Assembly (NCBI GenBank): GCA_025529335.1
Contig: JAMYHX010000066.1
Location: 60,502-124,501, forward strand
Reading direction: 5' to 3'
Source: Rhizopus sp. PT2906
Lineage: Eukaryota; Mucoromycota; Mucoromycetes; Mucorales; Rhizopodaceae
Length of the DNA stretch: 64,000 nucleotides
A model generated the notes under the pieces. That model was not told the DNA's origin and did not search any database. It was given only the letters and a program-made list of their open reading frames with translations. Positions 11,534 through 22,743 of the stretch are shown here, piece by piece; position 1 is the first letter of the stretch; the number at the start of each line of letters is the position of its first letter. The position numbers and the translations under genes were made by a program.

Positions 11534-12900
11534 GAATAGATTATAGAATTATAACAAGATGAAGAAGGGGGAAAAAAAAATATGAGACACTCTTTTTTTT
11601 TTGTTAAAAAATCAACCAGGCTGCTTAAATCACCAATGTTACGTGATGCAAGATTATTTTAAAAGACCGGTTAGTTCACTTTAAAAAAAAAGGGGAGGGA
11701 CATGGTCCATCTTTGTAAGATTGCTAGACATTCAAAGAGAGAGAGAGAGAGAATGGGGTTCTGACTTAAAATAAGAAATTGTATTATTGATTTTATTATA
11801 AACAAGAAACTATTGTGAACAAGAGACAGATAGTAGTGTTGATAGTAGTAAAAAGGGTCACACTAGCGATTTACCATAATGCTCTCTCTGTGATTAAGGC
11901 AGATCCTACTTATGATATCCCTAATAGACCTACATTGAATATTTGATCCATAGATTTTATATTTTCAGAAAATGAAGCTTGCTCTAGCGTTGATTTCAAA
12001 TGCGAATAAATTTTGAAACACAAAATAAACAAGGTTATTCTTGTTCTTCAATTATGGCAATCACTACCCTCGTATCATCATTAAGGAAGCAACGACACAA
12101 ATTGTTGATGATAGAAAATTATCTTGATTGTGTTAAAAAAAAAAAGAAAAAAGAAAAGGGGACTTTATTGTGACTTTAAGTAGAGTCATAGAGTATGACG
12201 CTCTCGTTACGAAAAACCCGTTGTCAGCAAGTGATATGCTCTCTCTTCCACTGTCGTACACGCGCACGACAATAGTAGCAAGCTTATGCTTGGAACCAAG
12301 TCATTGAACATCCTTGGTACACCTTTAATTGTCTGGACATAGCGAGCCTAACCATTATTTGGTCCTATGGTCAGCCTTCTCTAGTAGTATCCAAGAACAG
12401 TAGCGCCTTCTTCCTCTTTATGAATATTAAGAATATTTCAAAATATGGTTACAATCGTGTTTACCAATGATGCTAGTGCCACATTTGCAACTATGAAGCA
12501 TATACACAGCAAATTGCAGCCTTGACTGGAAAAAAGAAAAATGCCAAGGGTGATCAAGAGATAATGCCAACTATCAGCAATGATCCATTGACTGGCACAA
12601 TGAACCAAGCTCATCAATAGAAAGCCCAACAAAAATCTTGCCCCTTAATCTGACTTGCTTGTGCTGATTTATAATAAATTTGGTAAAAAGCGTATCTTAA
12701 ACCACACAGACTGTGAAACCATAAAGATCATTAAGATCAGCTCACACTGTTCTATTCTGTGGCGGGCTCCGGAAGTGTTGCATAGTGTTCAAAGTATGGC
12801 TGGACGGATTTATAAAATTATCAGGTGTTGTTTTTATATAAAAAGAGGCACATCAAATCCAAATGGCCATTTTTTTGCATTTTTTCATTTTCTTACAAAC
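11534..12900. other. intergenic between divergent SAPS gene and ERG1
   Basis: This holds both upstream regions. There is a (GA)n tract at about 11730-11751 and several A/T homopolymers. From 12430 to 12630 the DNA is less AT-rich. It has fragmentary plus-strand open frames ending with TMNQAHQ, separated by a frame change, and a hydrophobic minus-strand frame on the opposite strand. This could be a decayed coding fragment, but no family is recognised. Confidence 0.4.
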
Positions 12901-14332
12901 ATGTCTCAGCCTGTGAACGAGTACGATCTGATCATTGTAGGTGCTGGTGTTGTAGGCTGTGCAGCCGCAAAAGCGTTCGGTGAAGACGGTCGCAAGGTGC
13001 TCTTACTTGAACGTGACCTAAGCGAACCTGACAGGATCGTTGGTGAATTGATGCAACCAGGAGGGATTCAGGCTTTAAAGGCATTGGGCATGGAAGGTAC
13101 TGTGTTTTCATCTGATCTCCAAAATCGAAATTAACCAGTTTCTATCAGATTGTACTGAAGATATCGATGGCATCGCATGTTACGGGTATGGTGTGTATCG
13201 TGATGGCGAATCAGTGGAACTTCCATACAGCATGGACCCTTCCTCTGGCAAGCAGTTTCGTGGAATAGCCTTTCATCACGGCCGCTTCATTCAAAAGCTA
13301 CGACAATCTGCCAAAGCTGCGCCAAATGTGACAGTAAATGAATTGACAGTGACACGCCTTCTGGACCAAGATGAAAGAGTTATTGGTGTTGCAGCATATG
13401 ACAAGACAAAAGATAAAGAAGAAGCGTACTATGCTCCTTTGACCCTGGTGGCAGATGGTATCTTTTCTAAATTTCGAAAAGACTTTACAGACTGTCAGAC
13501 CAAAGTTCTCTCTCATTTTGTTGGGTTTCTCTTGCACGATTTTGAACTTCCTTATGCTCAAAAGGCCTTTGTGGTGATCGCTAAACCTTCACCTATCCTG
13601 ATGTACCAAATCGATCCTCATGACACACGTGTTCTGGTAGATGTTCCTGGTGAGCATCTTCCCAAGGGTGATGACCTCAAGAAATACATATTGGATGTTG
13701 TTGTTCCTCAACTACCTGAATACATGCAAGACAGTTTCAAGAAGGCACTTGAAACAGAGCGTCTAAGGCCAATGCCAAGCGGCTTCTTACCACCTTCCAT
13801 AAACCAATGCCCGGGCACCATCCTTCTTGGCGATGCTCTCAACGTACGATCCCCTCTAACAGGCGGCGGTATGACCGTTGCCCTATATGACGTGTTGACT
13901 TGCCGTGATTTGCTATCAAGAGAAAATGTCACATCCTTTACCGAAACTGATCTTGTCCTGCAAGCGATGGATGCATTCCATTGGAAACGTAAAAAGTACT
14001 CTGCCTGTATTAACGTCTTGGCCATGGCTCTCTATAGCGTTTTTGCTGCTGATGATAACGAAAATTTGATGACTGTGCAAAAGGGATGCTTCGAATACTT
14101 CAAATTGGGCAATGAATACACTCAGGGTCCTGTTGACTTGGTAGCAGGTGTCAATCCATCTCCTCACTCATTGATCTATCATTTTATTTCGGTTGTCTTG
14201 TACGCCATTTATATTATGTTTGCCAAAGGAAACGCAAAAGACATACCTAAGAACATTGCTAGGGCCGTTAGCGTGCTCTATACTGGATATGTCACCTTGT
14301 TTCCTTTCCTCTGGGGGGAATTCAAAGGCTAA
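12901..14332 (+). CDS. ERG1: squalene epoxidase (squalene monooxygenase)
   Basis: This FAD-dependent enzyme converts squalene to 2,3-oxidosqualene in the ER, an early committed step of ergosterol synthesis and the target of allylamine antifungals. One intron (about 13097-13148, 52 nt) separates two exons, giving 459 residues, close to fungal Erg1 lengths. The N-terminal FAD motif is DLIIVGAGVVGCAAAKAFGE, followed by VLLLERD and RIVGELMQPGG. The second FAD motif is GDALNVRSPLTGGGMTVAL, diagnostic of squalene epoxidases. The C-terminus is hydrophobic (FISVVLYAIYIMFA, VLYTGYVTLFPFLWG), consistent with membrane association. I chose the ATG at 12901 because it immediately precedes the conserved domain. 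An upstream in-frame extension looks like untranslated sequence. It converges on prolidase. Confidence 0.95.
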
Positions 14333-14726
14333 CATTCACTCCCCCTTTTTTCTCTCTCTAATAGCATTCATGTAGTATTTATCAAACTATTTTTTCATTT
14401 TAAAAATAAACTAATCTTTCATTGTATACATTCAAACATTGTGACACATTTAATTGTATATATATAGCACAGTTGTTTTCATATGCGTTCAGAAAGAAAA
14501 AAAGGGGGGGCAACACAAGACACATTGTGAGTAACAAGAGGATAAACTCTACATGGCGTAAAAACCTTATCTTTGTCGTGAAACCCAATCCAAATGTTAG
14601 AGAATATGCAATATCTTGAAATAATGCAGTTTATATAAATGCGAAAAGAGGGAGGGGATATACTGAAAGGTATAATATGATAAAGAATGAAAGGGGGAAT
14701 ATAACGTTCTATAATATCTCTTCTAA
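14333..14726. other. convergent 3' region of ERG1 and prolidase
   Basis: This is the shared 3' intergenic region between two convergent genes. An AATAAA-like polyadenylation signal for ERG1 lies at about 14404. There is a short G-run at about 14502-14508. No gene is seen. Confidence 0.5.
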
Positions 14727-16399
14727 TTATTTCATCATTAATGCTTCAATCTCGTCTATTTCCTTGGGTACAATTGTCAAGTTTTCATGACCATCCTCAG
14801 TAATGACAACTGTGTCTTCAATTCGGACACCTCCAATATGACGATATTGATCCAAGATTTCCATGTTGAAGAAACATTGATAACCAGGACACTGTGTCCA
14901 AATGTCCAGCATGTAATCATTAAAATAAAGCCCAGGCTCGATGGTGATCACCATATTCTTCTCCAAGGGCCGATCAAGTAAGAATTGAGATTCGGTTGGA
15001 TCATCCTTTGATGTCTCTTTACTATATAAAGTATATGTATACATGAGTAACATAAACAGATGACAAGAACTTTGGACGCTTACCCTCCTACATCATGAAC
15101 ATCTAGCCCAAGGGCATGACCGAGACCTGGAACCACCATCGTTAGTACTACAATCATCCGTATTTAGATTTATTTACCATGAAAATAAAAGGCACATGGT
15201 ACACTCTGTTCCATCAAGACGTTGATATCGCCCACAAGGATTCCGAGACGCACAAGTTCCTTACATAGTACCTCCGTAGCCAGTTGTTGCATATTCTGCC
15301 AATAGATCCCGGGCCTTAATTTTGACAAGACAACCTAAGAGAAAGTGTGAATATATAGTTTATATAACCAAATAAAATAGAGACAGAGAAATAGATAAAG
15401 AGAGAGCGACAGATTATATTTACACTTTACTTGCTGCATTTTTAATACGATGCTATAAATAGCTTTTGCCTCATCCGAAAAAACGCCTTGCACGGGAAAT
15501 GTCCTTGTGATGTCGCTACCATAACACAACTTTTCGCCACCGGCATCTACCAGGACGAGAGAATGAGGGTCATTAATTATATGCTGATCATTTTTAGGAG
15601 AGTGATGTAGTGTAGCTGCCCTAGAACCAGATGCAACAATCGGCAAGTAAGCCTGTCTATAAACCTGATTAAGGGCGCAATTCCAGCGAAAGACAGCGGC
15701 TAGATGAGCTTCTGTCATACCAGGCTGAAACTGTTGCATTAATGCAATGTGAGCTTGTGAGGAGGCGTGCATAACTTGACGTATGATGTCAATCTCCCAT
15801 GAAAACTTGATGAGTCTTGCCTCGTCCATGGCTGGTAAAAGTAGTTGTGTGTCAATGCGACTCCTAATGCTGGATGATGCAATTAGTTCTAATGCATGCA
15901 TATAATGCATCTTGTTATCAAGAACAAAGATTATCTCGGGAGCAAGTGTCTGTATAAGTTGAGGGAGGTCTGATTCACTAATGACTTTATCAACATCATA
16001 TCGTTCCATCAATTCTCTCTTATTTGCGATAGGCCCTTTCCAAAAGACATCATTGACAGATACATCTGGCGTTATCAAGTATATTTCATCTTTTTCTAAA
16101 TCAACCACCACCTGAAAGTTGGGCTCCTCCACACCTTTATGTCTAGTAAATAAAAACTAGAGTCTCTAATGTTTAATTTATGCGGTACCTGTTAGATAAA
16201 AGAAATAACTTTCTTGTCTAAACTCTAATTCTATATCTGTGTTATCTCGAGTCAACTCTGGCTTTCCTTTCATATAAATAATGGACGACGTATATTCAGA
16301 CTTTAATAATGATTTGACTCTTAGGTAATGCTGCTTTGTAGGCAAGATAGGCTTTCTTGATGGTAAGGATGAGTTGCCATGGAGTAAATGAGGAGCCAT
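14727..16399 (-). CDS. Xaa-Pro dipeptidase (prolidase), M24B family
   Basis: This metallopeptidase releases proline-containing dipeptides in the cytosol. An N-terminal creatinase-like domain includes ESYFFYLTG and DLEKDEIYLITP. The catalytic pita-bread fold carries all five metal ligands in order: Asp in LVDAGGE, Asp in SDITRTFPV, His in GLGHALGLDVHD (exon near 15100), Glu in TIEPGLYF and Glu in RIEDTVVI. The family His in LHHSPKND is also present. The gene is split into about six exons and ends with EIEALMMK and a stop at 14727. The start at 16399 gives MAPHLLHGN and an N-terminus of normal length. It converges with ERG1 and is tandem with the DPBB protein gene upstream. Confidence 0.92.
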
Positions 16400-16780
16400 A
16401 AGATATTTCGTAAAGAGAAAAAAAGAACAAAGAAAAAGGAAACTCTCTTTATTTTATTTTTTTTGTCATCAGACAAAAATAAACTGAACACAAGTAGAAA
16501 TCATTTGCCATTTTTTCTTAAAAAAGCATAGACGCGGATATCTTTGCAATTATGAAAAAAAGGGGGTAAAATGTGCAACATTTCTATATTTGAATGTGTT
16601 TCCCAATGTTTTTATTTGTTCCATGTCGGCATACGCGTGATCTATCCTTTAATGATCCCCCATTTACTTTGAGAACATCACCCGTATGATCCTGCATATT
16701 TCTGACATCATTTAATAATATACTTCTTTTTATTAGTTTATTAAATATTAGAACATAAATGTTATCTTGTTCATGATGCA
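16400..16780. other. intergenic, promoter of prolidase
   Basis: This holds the probable prolidase promoter and 5' UTR and the 3' UTR of the DPBB gene. It is AT-rich with a T-run near 16455. No gene is seen. Confidence 0.45.
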
Positions 16781-17635
16781 TTAACAATGTGTCCAATTGA
16801 CGGGAATACGACCATCAAAGAAATCACCCACTTTTGCAAATACAGCAGGTGAAAGATCCAAGGAGCCTCTTCCACAGCTAGCACTAGGGCACTTTAAAAA
16901 AGTTAGTTACAATAACAGAAAGAGGATATGTTTCCTGTTACCATGTCTTGTATTGTTGCCTTCGTACTGCCAAGCGGACCAGTAATGATAATGCATGCTC
17001 CGCAAACCGGACTTTGATTTGGGTCAGCATAAGATCCATAATCATAGCCATCCTATTTTTGTTTGTCAGTTTTTTCCCTTTCTTCTTTTTTTTTTTAGAA
17101 AGTTACCAGGGCAACGACCATATCACTAGCAGTAAATAAGTTCCCACATGATGTGTAGCCTACACCAGGATCTACAGCAAATAAGCATTTTTACTTTACT
17201 GGTTTTTTTTTTTTATAAATATAAAAGAGATTTACCATAATAAGTTGCATCGCCTTGTCCACCCATAGTAAATTCTCCCGGTTTTGCAGTTCCCCAGCTG
17301 TCTCCTTTATATCTTGTTTTACCAATAGATGATACACCCACTTGATTTCTATAACGAGTATTTTTATAGACACCAAGGCCGCCCAAAACAGACAACATGA
17401 CAATGATGATACCCAAGCAGCCAGCTGCTACGAGTATAAGTTTACCAAAGCGATGTTTTTCATTAAACCTTGTCCATACTGTAGGAGGTGGAATGATGAG
17501 GGGATCTCTCTCGGTAACTATTGCATCATCTGGCATTATGCCAAAGGGATGATGTACATGTTGGAATTGCTGATCAGAAGATAATACTAGACTATTATGT
17601 CTACTATTCCTTGACTGAGATTGCTCTGGTAACAT
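16781..17635 (-). CDS. membrane-anchored expansin/RlpA-like double-psi beta-barrel protein
   Basis: Four exons. The N-terminal cytosolic segment is Ser/Gln-rich (MLPEQSQSRNSRHNS). One transmembrane helix follows (KLILVAAGCLGIIIVMLSVL). The extracellular part is a DPBB domain of the barwin/expansin/RlpA type: GQGDATYYG, GVGYTSCGN, ASDMVVAL, SPVCGACIIITGP, then CPSASCGRGSLDLSPAVFAK, ending GRIPVNWTHC at TAA 16781-16783. There is no N-terminal cleaved signal, so type II topology is inferred. Such proteins occur widely in fungi and are proposed to loosen or bind wall polysaccharide. Catalysis is unproven. The start at 17635 is the first ATG before the Ser-rich segment. It is divergent from cyclophilin H, 273 bp away, so they probably share a bidirectional promoter with a 20-nt T-tract near 17651. 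Confidence 0.85.
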
Positions 17636-17908
17636 ATTAGAGATGGTTTCTTTTTTTTTTTTTTTTTTTTCTAGACAGTAAATAGAAAAAGAAAAGGAAA
17701 TGAATATTGATTGTAGGACAACAATATTAAACAACACACAATGGTAGATCGGATCTTTGTGAGCTTAGATATCTGATTCTCTCCCTGTCTCTCTCTCTCT
17801 TTTTCTATATCTCTATTATGCAAACAATTCCCCTTCCCTTTAAATATTAAAGTGTGACTTTTACGTATTTATTCTGACCTTTTTCTTTTTTTTTCTGTCA
17901 TATTCTAC

Positions 17909-18739
17909 ATGGAAAAGAAAAGTAGTAAATCAGACTTTTTACATGTTGTCATAATACTCATTTTCTCTCTCTTTTTTTTAGGTACTCAAGTAGAAAGACC
18001 TGTTGTGTTCTTTGATATTTCTATTGGCGATGTGCCAGTAGGCCGTATGAAAATGGAACTCTTTTCTGACATTGTACCCAAAACTGCTGAAAACTTTAGA
18101 CAATTATGTACAGGAGAATACAAGTAAATAAAGTAATGTGCGCGTATAATCTATGTACTTATATTCATCAGAGTGAATGGTGTACCTCAAGGTTATAAAA
18201 ACTGTTTATTCCATAGGTAATCTATACATTATTTCCATGCTCACCTTTATTAACGAACTTATTAGAGTGATTAAAGACTTTATGGTACAAGGAGGTGATT
18301 TCCTTAAAGGAGACGGAACAGGCTCGTTAAGTATCTACGGAGATAAGTTCCCAGACGAAAATTTTATCGAAAAACACAATGGCGCCGGTTTATTATCTAT
18401 GGCCAATTCAGGACCGAATACAAATGGATGTCAATTCTTTATTACCTGTGACGCATGTAACTTTTTGGATGGTAAACACGTCGTATTTGGTAGACTCATC
18501 GATGGTCTTTTGACGTTACGTAAAATCGGTACGTGTCTGTTTATTTTTTTTTTTTAGGACATGTCATTCATGATGATCCTTTTGTGTAGAAAACGTTGCG
18601 ACTGGACCTAATAATAAACCTAAATTACCTGTCAAGATTACTGGTAAATATACACATATATACTTTATAACTTTGTGTGAAAAAGACTTTCTAATAATTT
18701 TTTTTTTTTTAAAAAAAAACAGAATGCGGTCAAATGTAA
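17909..18739 (+). CDS. cyclophilin H-type peptidyl-prolyl isomerase (PPIH)
   Basis: This nuclear cyclophilin is associated with the U4/U6.U5 tri-snRNP in spliceosomes. Six exons. The first coding exon is only 13 nt: MEKK plus one base, then a 60-nt intron (about 17922-17981) ending TTTTTTTTAG, giving MEKKSTQVERPVVFFDI. Diagnostic blocks are GRMKMELFSDIVPKTAENFR, GVPQGYKN, FHRVIKDFMVQGGDFLKGDG, SMANSGPNTNGCQFFIT, LDGKHVVFGRLIDG, and the terminus [15 protein letters not shown]...ECGQM. These match PPIH rather than CypA (human ends [23 protein letters not shown]-like). Catalytic Arg (FHR), Phe/Met/Gln and Trp-loop equivalents are present. Its 3' end is 54 bp from the MED25 stop. Confidence 0.93.
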
Positions 18740-18793
18740 TTATTTCTGTGTAAAATATAATAATAAAAAGAAAACAGTATACACAAAGTTAAG

Positions 18794-21700
18794 CTAAGGT
18801 TGAGCCTGTTGTGGTGGTTGCGGCTGTTGGTTCTGCTGTTGTTGGTTTTGTTGATTTTGTTGTTGCTGTTGTCTGGCAAGGAGTAGCCTCTGTTGTAGGT
18901 CTCGTACAGCATTAGGTGGCAAGCTACCTAGATTGGCCATATTGATACCATTGAGTCCTAATATATTATTACCATCAGCTGCATTGGCCAAGTTTAAATT
19001 TGAGAGTAGTAAACTACTTGGATTAAGCCCTGAAAGACATATATGAGTGTTCATTCTCTTTGTTCTATATTTTCTCTTACCGTTCATAGGGCCTTGTGCA
19101 GCCGTCTGCTGGTGAGGTTGTTGTGCTCCAGACATGGCGTTGACCATACCTGCTGCACCACCCATCATTTGCTGTTGTCTTAGCGCGTTTTGAAGATGCT
19201 GTACATTTGGATTGGTCGTATTCAATAAACCGAGGTTAGCAGTGTTCTGAAGATTCGCCAGCATGGCAGGTGTAATGTTCGTCCCTGGCACAGGTGAGGT
19301 ATGTGCCATATTATTTGGCATAAAGACTCCATTAGGTATATTATTTGTAGGCAGACCGGCATTCAAGTCGGGAAGGGGAACCTTGGTAAAGACTACTCCA
19401 ATCAGTTTGCCTGTCGTATACGTCAAGACAACGCCATGATGCTGCTCAGATGCCATGTTTAGTGATTGTCCAGATCCTAGGTTGAAGATGATAGTAGCAA
19501 TCTTTTGGTGACGTTAATATAAATATTATGAACCATATATTGTATACAGCTTACGTATTTCTTTTGTTCTAAATTTTTCACCAACAAAGTAAAGTTGTTT
19601 TGATCTTGTTGGCTGCTTGTAGTCAATGGTCTAAACTGACATATTGGTAATTTGTTTTCTATAGCTTGTCTCTGGAGAATGTGCGCCCTAGCCAAAGGAG
19701 ACCTTCCAGCTATTTGGATACGGTTCGGCCACATCTCAGGATGACTAGACACATTAACGTGTTAGAAATCTTTATACATATATATATATATAATCCACTC
19801 ACTATTCTTCTATAGCCACATTATTTCCCTTAGTTGGTATAGCAAATGCACCACAATGACAGTTATACTCCTGTAGTTGATTTTCTTGTGTCTTGATATG
19901 CCATACAATTTGCCCTGTCCAAATCGGCTGAGTAGGTGCTGTTCCATTCTCTTGCTGGTTTGGCAAAGATTGAGCCTGTAACGGAGTTTGTTGCTGCGGT
20001 TGTTGCTGTTGCTGTTGTGGTTGTTGACCTTGAGGGTTTTGCTGATTTTGTTGTTGCTGCAGTAGCTGTGCTTGAAGTTCACTCAAGTTGGCTGCACTGA
20101 TTCCTTGAGGATTCTGTGCCCTCTGCGCCAATTGTGCAGCTAGCAACATCCTTGTCTGTGCTGTTAGATTATTGGGTATATGCGGACCATTGATGCCTCC
20201 TAACTTTAGCTGTGGCTGTTGTGGCTGCTGTGATGGTGATGGCGATGGTTGCTGTTGTTGAGATGTTGGCTGTGGCTGTTGTGGCTGTTGCTGTTGCTGT
20301 GCCTGAAGCATACTGGCAGCATTTACATCCATCATAGGTCTAACATTGGAACCCACATTGCCAGCAACAAAGGACGGTGAGGAAGAGTTGGGGGTTGGAG
20401 ATGCAGTAGCTGCTGTTGTCGCAGCATTTGCATTCATGTTTCCTGGAGGCATTCCTGGGCCATTACGAGCAGCAGCTTGTGTTCGTCGAAGCTGCTCGGT
20501 TAGTTTGACAAGTGCTGTTTGAATAGTCTGTAGCTGATTTTGTTGTACGGGTGTCAAATTGGGTCCAAGCTCTAGCAAGTTATTTCGCTGCTGTAAGAGG
20601 TATTGCTGCAGCAGAATTGGATTCTGCACACGGTTGGCCAATGGCTGAGGTAGTGACGTTTGAGATGCAGCCATAGGTCGCTGCTGTGCCTGCGGCTGCG
20701 CACCTGGTTGCGGTTGGGGTATTGGCTGTTGCATCTGTGGCTGCTGTGGCTGTTGTGGTTGTTGCTGTGGTTGCTGTGGTTGTTGTTGTTGAAATGCTTG
20801 CTGTTGTGGCTGTGGAGATTGTTGGACAGGTTGTGGCTGTTGTTGAAATTGTGCTGTTTGTTGTGGTAGTGCCTGTGCCTGATTTTGTTGCTGTACCTGC
20901 GGCTGCTGAGGTGATTGTTGCTGCTGTAACTGTGGAGAAGGAGTCTGCTGTTGAACCACTGGGATGGCTTGGATAGACTTGGCGCCAGCGACCACAGGCT
21001 GCTCTGCATGCATTGATGGAGAATTGCCCTTGTCTTCTTCTATCTTTACTGGCACCTCCTTCTTTACTACTGTGCTTTGTTTTTTTGCTATATGTGAATT
21101 TGTACGAGCAGTAGCTTCTGTGAATTTACTGGCGTCAAACGATGTCTTTGGTAACGTGATCTGTCCAGGTATATTCTCTCTCTTTCTCTTTTTACCCACT
21201 TCACTTGCCACAGACTGAGGTGATCCAGCCATTGGTCTGGGAGAATCCTTTGTGTCTACAGTAGCGCTGTTTACTGGTGTAGATGGCTGCTTCTGTTGCT
21301 GTTGCGTGGTTAATGCCACAGGAAGCGTAAAGCCTGCGAGTTGAACAAGATGGGATGATTCTGCTGTCTCGGTGATCGTATTGATCTCTATTGCATCTCC
21401 ATTGATCTTGTGCACCATTTGCTCTAAATCAGTGTATCCTCTTTTTGGGCAAATAAGCGAAAATCTGATATTACTCTGCCAACAGTAATTAATATGAGAA
21501 TGTAGTAATAATCACTACTACCTTTTTCATTTCTTCGGCAATTCCATCCATCTTGAGTCCATCGTACTTTACGTCCAGGTTGCATCGTGCTCCTAATTTG
21601 GATGGTAAACTATTTGATAATAGGATGCAGTGCTGAACAGGCTCTCTGCCTTCTGTTTCTTGTTTATAGTCATTGAATAGCTATTGTTCGATCAACATCA

Positions 21701-22284
21701 CACACATACATACAAACATATATTTTCCGCATACCTCCAGTGCAGCGACCATGCCTTCTTCTACTGCGTTCTTCACTGGACCACCATACTTACATTCAAT
21801 GCTTTTGAATATATCTTGAAATAAGATAAGATCCGGTGTAAAATATTTTCGATCTACAGTTATTTCTGATAACGGTTCATAGTCTCCAAATACAACAAGC
21901 CCACATCTTAACACTGGCTAGAAAAGAGAAGCATAAATAATAGAACATGGAATGATAAAGAGACTCTTTTTACAACTATCTTTGTCTTTGCTTGTCGTTC
22001 GTCAGCTTCTGTAATAATGGGTGAACGTAATTGTCTGTTATTTACTGTTAGTTTATAATTAATAGCAAAAGAGAGAAAGAGGGGTATTACTTTAAGATAG
22101 GTTCAACATAAGCCTCATATAATAGATTCAAATGAGGTCTCATTCTGGCTGATCCGTCTACTATAAATACAACAGCAACGTCTTTCCTTTGGTGATGTGC
22201 AACTGAAAGTTGTGGTAATTGTTGCTGTACTGAAGCTGGTGAGGGTTGTGATCCTGGTGTAGCGACATGATTAGTGGTCGACAT
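18794..22284 (-). CDS. MED25: Mediator complex subunit 25 homolog, glutamine-rich
   Basis: The N-terminal von Willebrand A-like domain is spread over several exons: VAVVFIVDGSARMRPHLNLL, YVEPILK, MLRCGLVVFGDYEPLSEITV, KNAVEEGMVAALE. This matches the Med25 VWA that docks on Mediator. A very long Gln/Pro-rich low-complexity region follows (about 19990-21300). A C-terminal domain opens with PIWTGQIVWHIKTQENQLQ and continues through RSPLARAHILQRQ, FTLLVKNLEQKK and HGVVLTYTTGKLIGVVFTK, which matches the activator-binding ACID/PTOV fold. A second Gln-rich tail ends at TAG 18794-18796. Length is about 950 residues, comparable to animal MED25. I prefer the ATG at 22282-22284 (MSTTNHV) over one 12 codons upstream. 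MED25 is known mainly from animals and plants. Confidence 0.85.
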
Positions 22285-22743
22285 GATGACAGCTCTTTTA
22301 ATGGCTGAAATGCAGAACAAAAAGAAAATAGAAAAATAGAGCCATGTAGCGCGTTAAATCCAGATTCATCCCACTCTCTTTTCGCAAACCGTCTTAATTC
22401 AAATTCAGCACAAATCATAATGCGGCTTTGTTGTGGTCTTTCAAAAAGAACACAAGTTTGCTGGTTGTTGTTGGGGAGTGGATTTACACTTTAGATGAAG
22501 CTTTTGTTTTATTTCATTTATAGTTGTCGTGTTTTTTTTTTTTTTTTTTTTTTTGAGCTAAGTCATTTAAATACTTTATAATCTCATACTCTCTCTATTT
22601 GTCTATGCACATCAAATGACAACATTGCATATAAATAACAGCCATGAATTCTTTCCCTTCTTTAATGTATGAACACTATAAAAGTCCCTCAAAACTGATC
22701 TTTTCTCTCTCTTTTTTTTGTTTTTTATCCGTGCAGCAATAAT
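22285..22743. other. intergenic, MED25 promoter
   Basis: This is the MED25 upstream region and DBT 3' region. It has a 22-nt T-tract near 22533-22554 and CT-rich runs. No gene is seen. Confidence 0.45.

Noticed and set aside
12655..12900. In-frame upstream extension of ERG1
   Set aside because: It lacks family similarity, is AT-rich, and the conserved FAD domain begins right after the ATG at 12901.
17922..17981. Hydrophobic stretch after the cyclophilin start that looks like a signal anchor
   Set aside because: It is a translated intron: it starts GTAGTA, ends TTTTTTTTAG, and removing it gives an N-terminus matching PPIH.
20572..21218. Long Leu/Val-rich or Ser/Asn/His-rich ORFs in other frames of the MED25 Gln-rich region
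   Set aside because: They are frame shadows of CAG/CAA repeats; only the Gln/Pro frame is continuous with the VWA and C-terminal domains.
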